A stretch of DNA of 38,654 bases from Campylobacterales bacterium (GCA_024277445.1 JAJRVE010000150.1:1-38654); one strand, 5' to 3'. Positions 24,941 to 34,626 are shown, counted from the stretch's first letter. Notes: a model not told the origin generated them from the letters alone. A program made the numbers and translations.

Positions 24941-26422
24941 ATGAAATATTCTCTCTTAACAGCGATGCTCTTAGCCCTTGTAGCAACAACAGCCTCCGCA
25001 TCCAAAACACACTTAGATGAGCACAAGACCCTTAACTCTGATTCAGAGCTTCAAGATCGCACCGAGAGTGTTAAGTACAAAAATGCACATGCACAGCCAG
25101 GAAACCTCTCGCAAGATCACACCTATGAGCCTGGGCAGTTTACCAAGCGTGGACTAGAACTCGGGGCTGGTTGGATAGTCACAGGGGACTTACGTCTAGG
25201 TTGGGTTCAGTACGATTACAAAAACCCTCCCCCAGGAAAATCAACTGTTAATAAAGGCCATCTTGACTCTAAAGGTTTCTATACCGTTGGAAAACTCGCC
25301 ATTGAGACACCAAAATGGCATGGACTCTCTGCAAAACTCATGGGTGCTGGCACTACAGACTTCGGGCTAAATGATCCTGCCTATGAAAGTCGAAACTTTG
25401 TTTTTAATGCTGCAGATCCTAAGTCCTATGGTATCGTTCAAGAGGCTTACATAAAGTATCAAGAAAATGGCAATACAGCACTGATTGGTCGCCAAGAGTT
25501 AACTACACCAATGGTTGATGCGGATGATTGGTATATGTTTGCAAATAGTTTCGAGCTAGCTTACTACGCAAACACCATGTTAGAAAACAACCTCTTTGCC
25601 TTTGGTTATTTCTATAAGATGGCGGGTGTTTGGGATTCTGGTGCTTATGATACTAACGTAGCTCCACTCGGTGGTACTAAGTTTTACAGTATGTCTCAAG
25701 CCAGTTTTGCTTCGCAAGAGGACAAAGACAACGCGGGTGACACCGGTATCATCACCGCTACCTATCAGTATGACGACGACACCAACAACCTCCAACTCTG
25801 GAACTACTACGCAACTGACCTCTACAACACACTTTTTGCCCAATATGACTTTAAGTCTAAAGCAGGTGGTTTTTCTTATGATCTCGGTGCACAGTTTATT
25901 AACTGGAAAGAGGTTGGGCAGTTAGCTGATAATGCAAAACTTGATCGCGCGGCAGGTTCAGCTGGTCGTTCAATTGACGCCAGTCTCTACTCCATCCGTT
26001 TTGATGGTTCATTTGACAATGGCATCAACTTCGCCACCGGTGCTGCCAAATACTCTGATGGTGATGGCTTTAGTACTGTTCTTGGAGCATGGGGTGGTTA
26101 CCCATACTTCGCTAACGGTATGATCTTTCACTTCTTTGAAGCAGGGACCTTGCAAAATGCCGCTTCATACAAGGCACAACTTGGTTATGACATCTTAGAT
26201 GGACTTTGGTTGGGTGGGCGTTACACTTATTGGGACTTAGACTCATCCAAATCTATTAGTTCATCTACAGGAAAAGGTCAAGACACCATGCAGATGTACG
26301 GTGTTCGTCTTAGCTATAGTGGTGTTGCAGGTACTTACTTCACTGGCACATATGAGTACGTAGACTTAGACCAACAGCCAAGTATAAACTCTCTCCGCCT
26401 CATCGGTGGTATTAAGTTCTAA
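24941..26422 (+). CDS. OprD-family outer-membrane porin
   Basis: Protein of 493 aa with a signal peptide (MKYSLLTAMLLALVATTASAS), many alternating-residue beta-strands and a terminal Phe (SLRLIGGIKF). The arrangement VTGDLRLGWVQYDY..LDSKGFYTVGKLAIETPKWHGLSAKLMGAG and ALIGRQELTTPMVDADDWYM is typical of Campylobacterota OprD-like substrate-specific porins. It is co-transcribed with the exported glutaminase and could admit glutamine or another amino acid. Confidence 0.87.
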   Translation: MKYSLLTAMLLALVATTASASKTHLDEHKTLNSDSELQDRTESVKYKNAHAQPGNLSQDHTYEPGQFTKRGLELGAGWIVTGDLRLGWVQYDYKNPPPGKSTVNKGHLDSKGFYTVGKLAIETPKWHGLSAKLMGAGTTDFGLNDPAYESRNFVFNAADPKSYGIVQEAYIKYQENGNTALIGRQELTTPMVDADDWYMFANSFELAYYANTMLENNLFAFGYFYKMAGVWDSGAYDTNVAPLGGTKFYSMSQASFASQEDKDNAGDTGIITATYQYDDDTNNLQLWNYYATDLYNTLFAQYDFKSKAGGFSYDLGAQFINWKEVGQLADNAKLDRAAGSAGRSIDASLYSIRFDGSFDNGINFATGAAKYSDGDGFSTVLGAWGGYPYFANGMIFHFFEAGTLQNAASYKAQLGYDILDGLWLGGRYTYWDLDSSKSISSSTGKGQDTMQMYGVRLSYSGVAGTYFTGTYEYVDLDQQPSINSLRLIGGIKF

Positions 26423-26440
26423 CACTTTTTATTCTAGAGT

Positions 26441-26463
26441 CCTCGTTAAACCGAGGTTTCTAC
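26441..26463 (+). terminator. Terminator after the glsA-porin operon
   Basis: CCTCG-TTAAAC-CGAGG followed by TTTCTACCTTTC, 18 bp after the porin stop. Confidence 0.65.
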
Positions 26464-26585
26464 CTTTCATTTCTTTTAAAAAACTACCTTCGTTATAAAG
26501 AATTATCAATATATGGCTATACTAATGTTTTTAAATATAGGTACACACAATATTTTATGCCTATAAAAGGACTTTTTACACCTCT

Positions 26586-27626
26586 ATGGACTTACTAATA
26601 CTTTTTTTCTTTCTTTCGGTGAGCATCTCTTTTCTCTGCTCCATCTTAGAATCCGTACTCCTCTCTGTTAATATGTCATATGTCTCTGTTTTAGAGAAAG
26701 AACGCCCGAAAATCGGTCAACTTCTTAAAAACCACAAACTCGACATCAACAAATCCATCGCATCTATCTTGATCTTAAACACCATCGCCAACACACTCGG
26801 TGCGGCTGTTGTCGGTGCACAAGCGGCAATCGTCTTTGGTAACGAAGCGATGGTTATCGTCTCTGTCATCTTGACCTTTGCCATCTTGTTTTTCTCGGAG
26901 ATCATCCCTAAGACCATTGGTGCCATCTACTGGAAACAGTTAGCACCTATGGCAACACAGATCATTCGTGTCTTCATCTGGATCACGTACCCTGTCATCG
27001 TCTTAACCCTTTTTGTCACCAACCGCATCTCAAAAGGTCAAGATGATGCGAACACCTTTACCAAAGAAGAGCTACTCGAAAGTATGCTTATCAGTGAAGA
27101 TGATGGAGTTATTGATGAGAAAGAGTCTGACTTCATCGAGAACATCTTAAACCTTGACAAGATCAAAGTGGGTGACGTCTTAACACCACGAAGTGTTGTC
27201 TTCGCCCTAGATGAGAGTATGACACTCAAAGAGGTTATCAACAACGAAGAGGACATCTACAAATTCTCCCGTATCCCTGTTTACAGAGAGTCCATCGAAG
27301 ATGTTACCGGCATCGTTATGACCAAAAAGATCTTTAAGTACGCACGCCAAAATGAGAACCAGACCTTGGCAGACATCAAAAAAGAGATCTTTGTGCTCAA
27401 CGAAAAGATCCCTGTTTCCAAAGCACTCGACCTCTTTATCGCTAAAAAAGACCATATGTTTCTCGTGCAAGACAGTTATGATCAAACCGAGGGCATCTTA
27501 ACCCTTGAGGATTGTGTCGAGACCATCTTGGGTGTTGAGATCGTGGATGAGAGTGATAGTATCGACGACATGCGTGAACTCGCCAAACTCAAGATGAAGA
27601 TGAAGCGTAAGGCAAAAGAGAACTAA
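26586..27626 (+). CDS. CNNM/CorC (HlyC) family membrane protein with CBS domains
   Basis: Protein of 346 aa. The N-terminal DUF21/CNNM domain has about four membrane segments and the motif FFSEIIPKTIGAIYWKQLAP. A pair of CBS domains follows (KVGDVLTPRSVVFALDE... and EKIPVSKALDLFIAKKDHMFLVQDSYDQTEGILTLEDCVETILG). The C-terminus is Lys-rich (KLKMKMKRKAKEN). The usual C-terminal CorC_HlyC domain is missing, which gives the short length. Family members are linked to Mg or other cation transport; the substrate is not proven here. Confidence 0.87.
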   Translation: MDLLILFFFLSVSISFLCSILESVLLSVNMSYVSVLEKERPKIGQLLKNHKLDINKSIASILILNTIANTLGAAVVGAQAAIVFGNEAMVIVSVILTFAILFFSEIIPKTIGAIYWKQLAPMATQIIRVFIWITYPVIVLTLFVTNRISKGQDDANTFTKEELLESMLISEDDGVIDEKESDFIENILNLDKIKVGDVLTPRSVVFALDESMTLKEVINNEEDIYKFSRIPVYRESIEDVTGIVMTKKIFKYARQNENQTLADIKKEIFVLNEKIPVSKALDLFIAKKDHMFLVQDSYDQTEGILTLEDCVETILGVEIVDESDSIDDMRELAKLKMKMKRKAKEN

Positions 27627-27639
27627 CCCACGAACAAAA

Positions 27640-27663
27640 AGAGATCCTTTTTTAGGGATCTCT
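27640..27663. terminator. Terminator hairpin after the CNNM gene
   Basis: AGAGATCC-TTTTTTAG-GGATCTCT, 14 bp after the stop codon. Confidence 0.6.
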
Positions 27664-27729
27664 CTACCAAACTACTTTTCACATTATTTCAACACTTTTT
27701 CTCTCTACACTTCTTTTTTACGAAGGAAT

Positions 27730-27975
27730 ATGATGAAAAAAACTACCGCTGCCATACTTTTACTCGTTAGCTTTACCCTTTTACTTACCGGCATATCATT
27801 CACAAAGGATTGGCTAACTTCCATTAACATCCCCGTTGGTGGACAATGTGTTTTTAGTGAAGCCCAGCAAAAAGACCCTACAACACGTCGAGTCTGCATC
27901 AAGGGAACCTGTATCTTGTATAGCGAATGGATCAAGATGAGTGATGAAGAGAGAGAAGCACTACAAAAAGGGTGA
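27730..27975 (+). CDS. Small exported hypothetical protein
   Basis: Eighty-one residues, with ribosome site GAAGGA ahead of the ATG. An N-terminal membrane anchor or uncleaved signal (KKTTAAILLLVSFTLLLTGISF) is followed by a short domain with three Cys (GGQCVFSE..RRVCIKGTCILYSEW) that could form a disulfide in the periplasm. I do not recognise the family. It converges with the transporter gene, 14 bp between stops. Confidence 0.65.
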   Translation: MMKKTTAAILLLVSFTLLLTGISFTKDWLTSINIPVGGQCVFSEAQQKDPTTRRVCIKGTCILYSEWIKMSDEEREALQKG

Positions 27976-27989
27976 TATAGGCTTTATCG

Positions 27990-29405
27990 CTAAAGGATAA
28001 TCATCATCCATGCGGTACCTATAGTCAAGAAAACAATAGTATTGACCAGCGTGACAATCCCACCATATTTGTAAATCTCACTAGACTCCAAGTAACCACT
28101 ACCTGCGTAGATAACATTGGCGGAAGAGCCTTGTGGGGTGATGAGTGCGTTAAAGTTGGTTGCAAAGAGGAGCATGTAGGTCATCATCTCTGGTGGCACA
28201 CCTGCTTTGACTGCTACACCCAAAAAGACTGAAAAGAGTGCTAACATCTGCGCTGTTTGTGAGACGAAGAAGTAGTGTATAAGCACGTAAGAAACAGTAA
28301 TCAAAACATACACAACTGGCCAACTATAACCCTCCACAGCATGCGAGATAAAACCACCTACCCACGCCATAAAGCCTAATGATTCAAGGTTTAAACTCAA
28401 GGCAAAGAGTATGGAAAACCAGACCAAAGTACCTAAGGCATTTCCCTCTTGTGCAAGGTCTTCAAGGGTAAAGATCTTCGTGATCATTAAAATACCAAGC
28501 CCTAAAAAGGCAACAGCTGTCTTGTCGAGTCCCCATGCACCCGACATTACCCATAAAAAGACCATACCGATGAACACGGCCATCATGATCCACTCGTTTT
28601 TACTCACCTTGCCCATCTTCGCTAAAGATTCTACTGCCATCTGTGGTGCTTGTGGCGTCTCTTTGAGTTCAGGAGGAAAGACCTTGTAGAGTATCCATGG
28701 GACTAAAACAAAAAGTACAAGCACCGGAACAAAGGCCACCGTTGCCCAAGAACCAAAACTAATGTGCACACCGAACTGCTCCGCCATCTTGGCACCAGCA
28801 GGGTTCGCTGCCATCGCTGTTAACCAGAGTGTTGAAGAGAGGGTTAGTCCAGCCATAGATGAGAGCATGAGGTAGGCACCCAGCTTTTTACGGGTACCAT
28901 CTGCCACTTTCGAGCCACTGTCGTGTGCCAAGGCATTGATGATGGGGTAGAGTATCCCTGAACGTGCTGTGTTACTTGGAAAGGCGGGAGAGATGAACAT
29001 GTCTGCCGCAATGACTGAGTACGAAAGACCTAGACTTGATTTACCAAAACGTTTAATGATCATAAAGGCAATGCGGCGACCCAAACCTGACTTTATGACA
29101 CCACGAGCAATCAAAAAAGCGACGATAATAAGCAAGATGAACTCTTGAGAGAAGCCACTGTAAGCATCTTTTGTCGAAAGGGTACCCGTTAATACAGCAG
29201 CAGAAAGGGCTAGAATGGAAGAGGTAAAGATGGGAAGTGCGTTGACCATTACCGCCATGATGGCTGAAATGAAAATAGCAAAGAGGTGCCAGGCTTCTGG
29301 CTTTAGTCCTTCAGGCGTGGGCATAAACCAAAGTAAAAGTCCAAAGGCTAAGACAGCTAACTGTAGGTAATGCTCTTTTCGTATTGTTTTCATGTGCTGT
29401 TTCAT
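27990..29405 (-). CDS. DASS/SLC13-family anion:Na+ symporter (dicarboxylate/2-oxoglutarate type)
   Basis: Inner-membrane protein of 471 aa with about 12 hydrophobic segments. The two DASS signature regions are FPSNTARSGILYP (SNT motif, residues about 140-152) and TNFNALITPQGSSANVIYAGSGYL near the C-terminus. This branch (CitT/YbhI/SodiT1-like) usually carries C4- or C5-dicarboxylates or citrate; the exact substrate cannot be read from the sequence. A second start five codons in (MKTIRK) is possible. Divergent from the MscS gene. Confidence 0.88.
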   Translation of the reverse strand: MKQHMKTIRKEHYLQLAVLAFGLLLWFMPTPEGLKPEAWHLFAIFISAIMAVMVNALPIFTSSILALSAAVLTGTLSTKDAYSGFSQEFILLIIVAFLIARGVIKSGLGRRIAFMIIKRFGKSSLGLSYSVIAADMFISPAFPSNTARSGILYPIINALAHDSGSKVADGTRKKLGAYLMLSSMAGLTLSSTLWLTAMAANPAGAKMAEQFGVHISFGSWATVAFVPVLVLFVLVPWILYKVFPPELKETPQAPQMAVESLAKMGKVSKNEWIMMAVFIGMVFLWVMSGAWGLDKTAVAFLGLGILMITKIFTLEDLAQEGNALGTLVWFSILFALSLNLESLGFMAWVGGFISHAVEGYSWPVVYVLITVSYVLIHYFFVSQTAQMLALFSVFLGVAVKAGVPPEMMTYMLLFATNFNALITPQGSSANVIYAGSGYLESSEIYKYGGIVTLVNTIVFLTIGTAWMMIIL

Positions 29406-29480
29406 CCCTAAGCCCTTCTAAAAATAGCAATTTTTAACATAATAACTCTATAATATATCTTTTAACTTAAGGAAATCTTC

Positions 29481-31901
29481 GTGCCTAAATATTTTTTGAC
29501 GCTCTTCATTTTATCTACCCTAATCTTAACACCTTTTCTCTGTGCAGAAGAGATACAAGCAGAGACTAAGCCAACAACAGTTGTTGAAGAGAAAGCAAAG
29601 TTTATTGCTCTCAGTGATGTTCCTCAAGAGGCCGTCGCAACCCTGACAAAACTCAAAGAGATCAGAGATATTTTTGTCGACACCGAAGAGATCAAAGACT
29701 CGCATGTCACCTTGCCCCCATATCTTGAAAGCATACAGCCATATTTAGCGGCCAGTTTTGACGACCTCATCACCAAACGTAGTATTAGAGAGATCCAAAA
29801 AGAGCGTTCAAGCTGGAAAGTCTATAAACTCAAACTCGAGGAGTGGGCAAAACTCTACGCCGAGCGTATCGCTATCTATGATGAAAAACGAACAGAGCTA
29901 GAAACCTACTCTTCACTTTGGAGCGAGACCCATATCAACGCTAACGCTGAGTCTGCACCAGAGGTTATTCAAACCCATATTGCAAATGTCATTATAGACA
30001 TCGAAAAGTTACGTTCAACCGCTAAGCATAACTATGACCTTCTTTTGACCGATGACAACAGTATCTCTACAACACTCTCACAGATCAATGATCGCCTAGA
30101 CAAACTCAAAGAGATCGAAGAGCAACTACACCAACAGGTTTTTTACAAAAACCGTCTACCACTCTTTGAAGCCTTTGGCCTTGAGCCTTTTTCTCCCTTG
30201 GAATTCATGACAAGCATTAGCACCAACGTTCTCGAAAAGCTCAATGAGTTTAAGATCTATGTTCAAGACCACCCTAAAGAAAAGCTCATCATCGTACTTG
30301 TTGGTCTACTGATAGTCGGAATGATAAGCTATTTTTACTGGCTCTTTCGCCAAGGGAAGCTTTTTGTTGAGTCTATATCGAGCAAACGTAAAGCATTCTT
30401 CTTTATCGCACGGCCTGTTTCAACCGCTGTCTTACTGATAGCACTTATCCAAGTGGGTATCTACTCAGAACAGCCACAAGCCGTTAAAGATATGGTCTTG
30501 TTTATCATTTTCATCCCTGTGTTGCGTATCATCATGCTTGTGCTTAATCCTAAAATAGTGCCCTATCTTTACAGCTATTTCGCGATCTTTTTCTTTGACC
30601 TTTTAGAACGCAATGCCATTAGCAACACCTTAGACGATAGACTACTGCTACTCACCATCAATATTTCGATGATCGCTTTAATTATTGTCTTTCTTAAAAA
30701 TGGTGTCATTCATAGCCTACAGATGGGTGTCATCAAAAAAGTTTTTTACAAGTTCCTACCACTTATGGTTTTGATGTTCGTTGCCTCTATCATCGCCAAC
30801 ATCAACGGTATGTTCTACCTTTCAGAACGCATTACACACGGACTCTTTATTGCCATCCAGTCAAGTATTATCTTCTATGCGCTGACCATCATCCTCTCTG
30901 GTTATCTCATCATCTTTATCAGACGACGTATCAGTCTCGTCTCTAACCTCTTAGACAAATATGCTGACACCCTAGAGCGTAACGTCACCCTCTTCATCAA
31001 GATATTTATGGTGGTCTGGTGGCTTAAGCTTCTCCTGCGCACCTTAGGGTTTGAGAGTGCCTTTAATGAGGTCATTGCTACCATACTAGCACAGTCATGG
31101 ATTGTGGGTGAGACGACCATCTCTGTTAGTGCCTTGGTGAGTTTTGTCATCATCTTGGTAGGAACATGGATACTTTCACGCTTCTTTCAAATGCTCTTGG
31201 AAGTCGAACTATTTTCACGCGTTCATTTTGCCCGTGGTGTTCCAACGGCTATCTCTACCGTTTCAAACTACATCATCATCATCAGTGGTTCACTCATCGC
31301 CATCAGCTCGTTAGGGGTCACTACCCAACAACTCGCTCTTGTCTTTGGTGCGCTTGGTGTGGGTATCGGTTTTGGTCTACGTAACATCATCGCCAACTTC
31401 ATCTCGGGCATCATCATGGTCTTTGAGCGTCCCATACAGATCGGTGATACCATCGAGGTTGATAATACTATGGGTAAGGTCATGAGCATCGGCAGCCGCG
31501 CAAGTGCTATACAGACTTTTGATGGCTCTGAGGTCATTGTCCCTAATGAGAGTTTTATCTCCAGCAAGATCATTAACTGGACTCTCTCTGATGAACGCCG
31601 TCGTAAAGTGCTAGAGATCAAAGTCGCCTTCGACAGTGACATTGACACTGTTTTAAACATTATGAAAGAGGTGGCTATAGCGCATGAGAGTGTGCTTAAA
31701 GATCCTGAGCCACTTCCAGCTTTCCAAGGTTTTGGAGACTACTACCTAGAGTTTAAACTTTACTACTGGTTGGCAGACAACCTCATCGTGGCGCAGAGCG
31801 ATGTAGCCATAGAGGTCTATCGTCGACTCAAGGCGGCAAACATTGCAACCCCAATGCCGGTTCAAAAATTGCTTATGCCCAATGAACAAGAAGAGGGTTG
31901 A
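29481..31901 (+). CDS. Large MscS-family mechanosensitive channel
   Basis: Protein of 806 aa starting at GTG 29481 (AAGGAAATC upstream). It has a signal peptide (MPKYFLTLFILSTLILTPFLCAE), a long helical periplasmic region (residues about 30-270), several membrane segments (about 275-590), then the MscS core. The pore helix is QQLALVFGALGVGIGFGLRNIIANFISGIIMVFERPIQIGDTIEV; the beta domain has GSEVIVPNESFISSKIINWTLSD. The extended periplasmic part makes it MscK/YnaI-like rather than a minimal MscS. It probably releases solutes on hypo-osmotic shock. Confidence 0.9.
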   Translation: MPKYFLTLFILSTLILTPFLCAEEIQAETKPTTVVEEKAKFIALSDVPQEAVATLTKLKEIRDIFVDTEEIKDSHVTLPPYLESIQPYLAASFDDLITKRSIREIQKERSSWKVYKLKLEEWAKLYAERIAIYDEKRTELETYSSLWSETHINANAESAPEVIQTHIANVIIDIEKLRSTAKHNYDLLLTDDNSISTTLSQINDRLDKLKEIEEQLHQQVFYKNRLPLFEAFGLEPFSPLEFMTSISTNVLEKLNEFKIYVQDHPKEKLIIVLVGLLIVGMISYFYWLFRQGKLFVESISSKRKAFFFIARPVSTAVLLIALIQVGIYSEQPQAVKDMVLFIIFIPVLRIIMLVLNPKIVPYLYSYFAIFFFDLLERNAISNTLDDRLLLLTINISMIALIIVFLKNGVIHSLQMGVIKKVFYKFLPLMVLMFVASIIANINGMFYLSERITHGLFIAIQSSIIFYALTIILSGYLIIFIRRRISLVSNLLDKYADTLERNVTLFIKIFMVVWWLKLLLRTLGFESAFNEVIATILAQSWIVGETTISVSALVSFVIILVGTWILSRFFQMLLEVELFSRVHFARGVPTAISTVSNYIIIISGSLIAISSLGVTTQQLALVFGALGVGIGFGLRNIIANFISGIIMVFERPIQIGDTIEVDNTMGKVMSIGSRASAIQTFDGSEVIVPNESFISSKIINWTLSDERRRKVLEIKVAFDSDIDTVLNIMKEVAIAHESVLKDPEPLPAFQGFGDYYLEFKLYYWLADNLIVAQSDVAIEVYRRLKAANIATPMPVQKLLMPNEQEEG

Positions 31902-31956
31902 AAACGATGCTCTATGCATCCATAAACCCCATAACCAACCTAATACAGGAAACATC

Positions 31957-32517
31957 ATGAAAAATATCTTGATCATCGTTGCCCATCCCAAAGCAGACAG
32001 CTTCTCTTTTGCCATGGCAAACACTTACAAAGAAAATGTCGAGGCCAAAGGCCACAAGGCAGAACTTTTAGACCTTTACCGTGACACTCACCAACAGCCA
32101 TTTTTCACGTATGATGATGCCAACAAGCTAGAAACTGACGCTGCCATGAAGTACTACCAAGAGAAGATCACGCATGCTAATGAGATCGTCTTTGTCTTTC
32201 CTTTTTGGTGGGGAAGTTTCCCTGCTATCTTGAAAAACTTTTTTGACTGGAACCTCTCTAAAGGCTTTGCATTTCATTATGTCGATGGTCGCCCAAAGGG
32301 TCTTTTGCAAGGTAAGCGTGTTAAGGTATTTACAACTACGGGCGCACCTAAATTCATCTACATGATCACGGGTGCCAACCGACGCCTTAAAAAGATGATG
32401 GATCAACAGATCATCGCATTTTGTGGCATGAAGTTGGATGGTTTTCATATCTTCGGTGGTGTTGATACCAGTCGTAAAAACACGGACAAGATCATCGAGA
32501 CCATCAAGGCCCTCTAG
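31957..32517 (+). CDS. Flavodoxin-fold NAD(P)H oxidoreductase (quinone reductase type)
   Basis: FMN-dependent oxidoreductase of 186 aa in the KefF/MdaB/NQO-like group. Flavodoxin-fold motifs: NILIIVAHPKADSFSFAMA (phosphate loop), IVFVFPFWWGSFPAILKNFFDW (FMN and dimer contacts), and TTGAPKFIYMITGANRRLKKMM. I set the start at ATG 31957, which has CAGGA upstream and begins at the fold; the track's 31843 start overlaps the MscS gene in another frame. It may limit quinone redox stress. Confidence 0.85.
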   Translation: MKNILIIVAHPKADSFSFAMANTYKENVEAKGHKAELLDLYRDTHQQPFFTYDDANKLETDAAMKYYQEKITHANEIVFVFPFWWGSFPAILKNFFDWNLSKGFAFHYVDGRPKGLLQGKRVKVFTTTGAPKFIYMITGANRRLKKMMDQQIIAFCGMKLDGFHIFGGVDTSRKNTDKIIETIKAL

Positions 32518-32528
32518 TGTCCTCTAAG

Positions 32529-32562
32529 ACTATATTTACTATAAAATAGCACTAAATATAGT
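32529..32562. terminator. AT-rich hairpin between oxidoreductase and folA
   Basis: ACTATATTTA / TAAATATAGT form a perfect 10-bp stem, with CTAT..ATAG nested in the loop, between the two convergent genes. Probably a bidirectional terminator. Confidence 0.6.
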
Positions 32563-32619
32563 TTATTATAATATTTTTACTATTTTAACCAAACCTATTT
32601 ATAGTTGTATAGGCTCAAC

Positions 32620-33120
32620 TTATCTTTCTACGAGAAACTCTGTAAACTCATAGTTGTAAGGATTTTTCTCATCTTTTTCATGATGTTCGCTAAAGACTTT
32701 TTTGATGTTGAGATGTTCATACTCTGGGAAAAATGTGTCTCCCTCAACCTCTAAGTCTATGAAGGTCAGGTAGAGTTTGTCTGCGCTATTAATAGTCTGG
32801 TTATAAAGAAATCCACCACCAATAATAAAAAGCTCTTCCACATCTCCTGCTACTTTAACAGCCTCCTCTAATGAACCTACAACATCACACCCTTCTTGTT
32901 TGTAATCACGATTGTTACTGATGATAATGTTGTGTCTTTTAGGTAACGGACGACCGATCGATTCGTAGGTTTTACGACCCATAATAATAGGTTTTTCTGA
33001 GGTTATTTTTCTAAAGTGTTGCAGGTCTGCTGGCAGGTGCCATGGCATGTCGTTCTCTTTACCGATGACACGGTTTTTTGCCATGGCAACAATGATAGAA
33101 ACTATAGGTTTTTTAGACAT
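32620..33120 (-). CDS. folA: Dihydrofolate reductase
   Basis: Reduces dihydrofolate to tetrahydrofolate with NADPH, which ThyA consumption makes necessary. Motifs: IVAMAKNRVIGKENDMPWHLPADLQHFRKIT (active-site Asp in the LPADL helix), IIMGRKTYESIGRPLP (NADPH site) and ELFIIGGGFLYNQTI. The start is either ATG 33120 (MSKKPIVS) or GTG 33126, which overlaps the thyA stop; I prefer the ATG. About 166 aa, normal length. Translationally coupled to thyA. Confidence 0.95.
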   Translation of the reverse strand: MSKKPIVSIIVAMAKNRVIGKENDMPWHLPADLQHFRKITSEKPIIMGRKTYESIGRPLPKRHNIIISNNRDYKQEGCDVVGSLEEAVKVAGDVEELFIIGGGFLYNQTINSADKLYLTFIDLEVEGDTFFPEYEHLNIKKVFSEHHEKDEKNPYNYEFTEFLVER

Positions 33121-33125
33121 ACGCA

Positions 33126-33977
33126 CTACACCGAAAAAGGATAAGCGATAGGATCATGATGCTCATAGCCTGTTACACTAAAGTCATCCATAGTTACCCA
33201 TGTCTCAAGATCTTCTAAGCTCTTAATATCAGGATTGATGTGAAGTTGCGGTGAAGGGAATGGCTCACGCTTCATCTGAACATCACGCATCAACTCCAAC
33301 TGATCTTCATAGATATGTGCATTGACGATCTTGTGATATGCCTTACCTGCTTTATGCCCTGTTATCTGTGCCATCAAGGCTAAAAAGACAAAGACCTGCA
33401 CTTGATTAAAATTAAGACCAAGAGGTACGTCGCATGAACGCTGGTATGAAGTAAGATGCAGGGTATCACCTACCAATGAAAAGGTGTGCGTATGCATACA
33501 AGGACGTAGACAACCCATGTGAAACTCACCAGGGTTATAAAAACTGAGGATCTCACCACGATCGTCGATGCCATTTTTAAGATCGTCAACAATCTTTTTA
33601 AGTTGGTCTACCGTGTTACCCTCAGGTGTCTTCCAAGCACGCCCCTGAACACCATAAACGCGCCCCATGTCATCCTCACCCTTTCGGTAAGGGTTGTTCA
33701 ACCACGCTTCATTAAGGTTCGCATTGGCATCCCACGTCTTCGTGCCAAGTTTACGAAAGTCTGCTGCATTGTCATACCCACGAATGTAACCAATGAACTC
33801 TGCGATCGCCGACTTAAAGTAACTTTTACGTGTCGTGATCAGTGGAAACTTGTTACCACCCACATCATACTCAAGATCAGCGTTAATAAGTGTAAGACAG
33901 TTCTTACCCGTACGCTCGTTTTGTATCCACGTACCTTCGTCGATGATCTTGTTGCAGAGGTCTAAATATTGTTTCAT
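33126..33977 (-). CDS. thyA: Thymidylate synthase
   Basis: Folate-dependent synthesis of dTMP from dUMP. Motifs: RxT region near the N-terminus ([11 protein letters not shown]), [10 protein letters not shown], the nucleophile Cys in [30 protein letters not shown] and [13 protein letters not shown] chose ATG 33977 ([12 protein letters not shown], 283 aa), which has AAGGTAG upstream; the track start at 34028 adds 17 residues. The sequence CLRPCMHTH, where many ThyA enzymes have LPPCH, marks a divergent branch of the family. It forms an operon with folA. Confidence 0.95.
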   Translation of the reverse strand: MKQYLDLCNKIIDEGTWIQNERTGKNCLTLINADLEYDVGGNKFPLITTRKSYFKSAIAEFIGYIRGYDNAADFRKLGTKTWDANANLNEAWLNNPYRKGEDDMGRVYGVQGRAWKTPEGNTVDQLKKIVDDLKNGIDDRGEILSFYNPGEFHMGCLRPCMHTHTFSLVGDTLHLTSYQRSCDVPLGLNFNQVQVFVFLALMAQITGHKAGKAYHKIVNAHIYEDQLELMRDVQMKREPFPSPQLHINPDIKSLEDLETWVTMDDFSVTGYEHHDPIAYPFSV

Positions 33978-34087
33978 TGGGCTACCTTTTTTGAAGAGCT
34001 TTTGTCCACGAATTACACGGATAAACACTAATTATTATTGTGAGAGGATTTTACCATTAATGCGATTAAGCCAAAACTTTCTACTTC

Positions 34088-34261
34088 TCACTTAGTCATC
34101 AAAGTGTCAATTCTGTTGCCATCACAGTCGTATCCATCCTGAGATGCAAGATAATTAAACTTGTACATGCCTAAAATAAGTACCAAAATAAGGCTCACAA
34201 TTAAACTTATAGTAATCCATTTTATTACTTTGTTCCTCTTATTCTGTAAGTGTTTAAGCAC
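34088..34261 (-). CDS. Small single-pass membrane protein overlapping higA
   Basis: This 57-codon ORF is below the track's cutoff. The GTG at 34261 overlaps the higA stop (GTGCTTAA). The product has a basic start (LKHLQNKRNKVIK), a membrane helix (WITISLIVSLILVLILGMY) and a short tail rich in Asp (SQDGYDCDGNRIDTL). The overlap suggests translational coupling to the toxin-antitoxin genes. I do not recognise a family. The SD is not obvious, so coupling would be needed for initiation. Confidence 0.55.
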   Translation of the reverse strand: MLKHLQNKRNKVIKWITISLIVSLILVLILGMYKFNYLASQDGYDCDGNRIDTLMTK

Positions 34262-34625
34262 AATTTATTTTATAGTCTAAAAACAAACTTTCTACTGGTA
34301 TGTGTAATTGTTTATGCAAGCTTCTAATCATCTCAATCGTTAGTTTTCTTTTTCTGTTTAGCACTTCAGAAACTCTTGATTTACTTCCAACGATAGCAAC
34401 TAAATCTTTTTGCTTTAAGCCCTCTTGTTCCATTCTAAACTTTATCGCTTCTATAGGATCGGGTGCATCGATTTTGTAATGCTGCTCTTCATAGGCTTCA
34501 ACTAGCGTAGTTAGTACTTCTAGCTCATCCATCTCTGGTGTGTTGGGTGTAGCTATCATTAAGGCTTCAATCTTTTGAAGCGCGTCACTATAGTTTTGTT
34601 CATTTTTAATGGGTTTAATATTCAT
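34254..34625 (-). CDS. higA: HigA-type antitoxin (XRE helix-turn-helix)
   Basis: Antitoxin and probable repressor of 123 aa. It starts at ATG 34625 (MNIKPIKNEQNYSDAL), one base after the toxin stop; the track's 34673 start lies inside the toxin gene. The helix-turn-helix is QEGLKQKDLVAIVGSKSRVSEVLNRKRKLTIEMIRSLHK. The N-terminal helical part with IEALMIATPNTPEMDELEVLTTLVEAYEE matches HigA proteins that neutralise HigB. Toxin-first gene order is typical of higBA. Confidence 0.9.
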   Translation of the reverse strand: MNIKPIKNEQNYSDALQKIEALMIATPNTPEMDELEVLTTLVEAYEEQHYKIDAPDPIEAIKFRMEQEGLKQKDLVAIVGSKSRVSEVLNRKRKLTIEMIRSLHKQLHIPVESLFLDYKINCA

Positions 34626-34626
34626 A

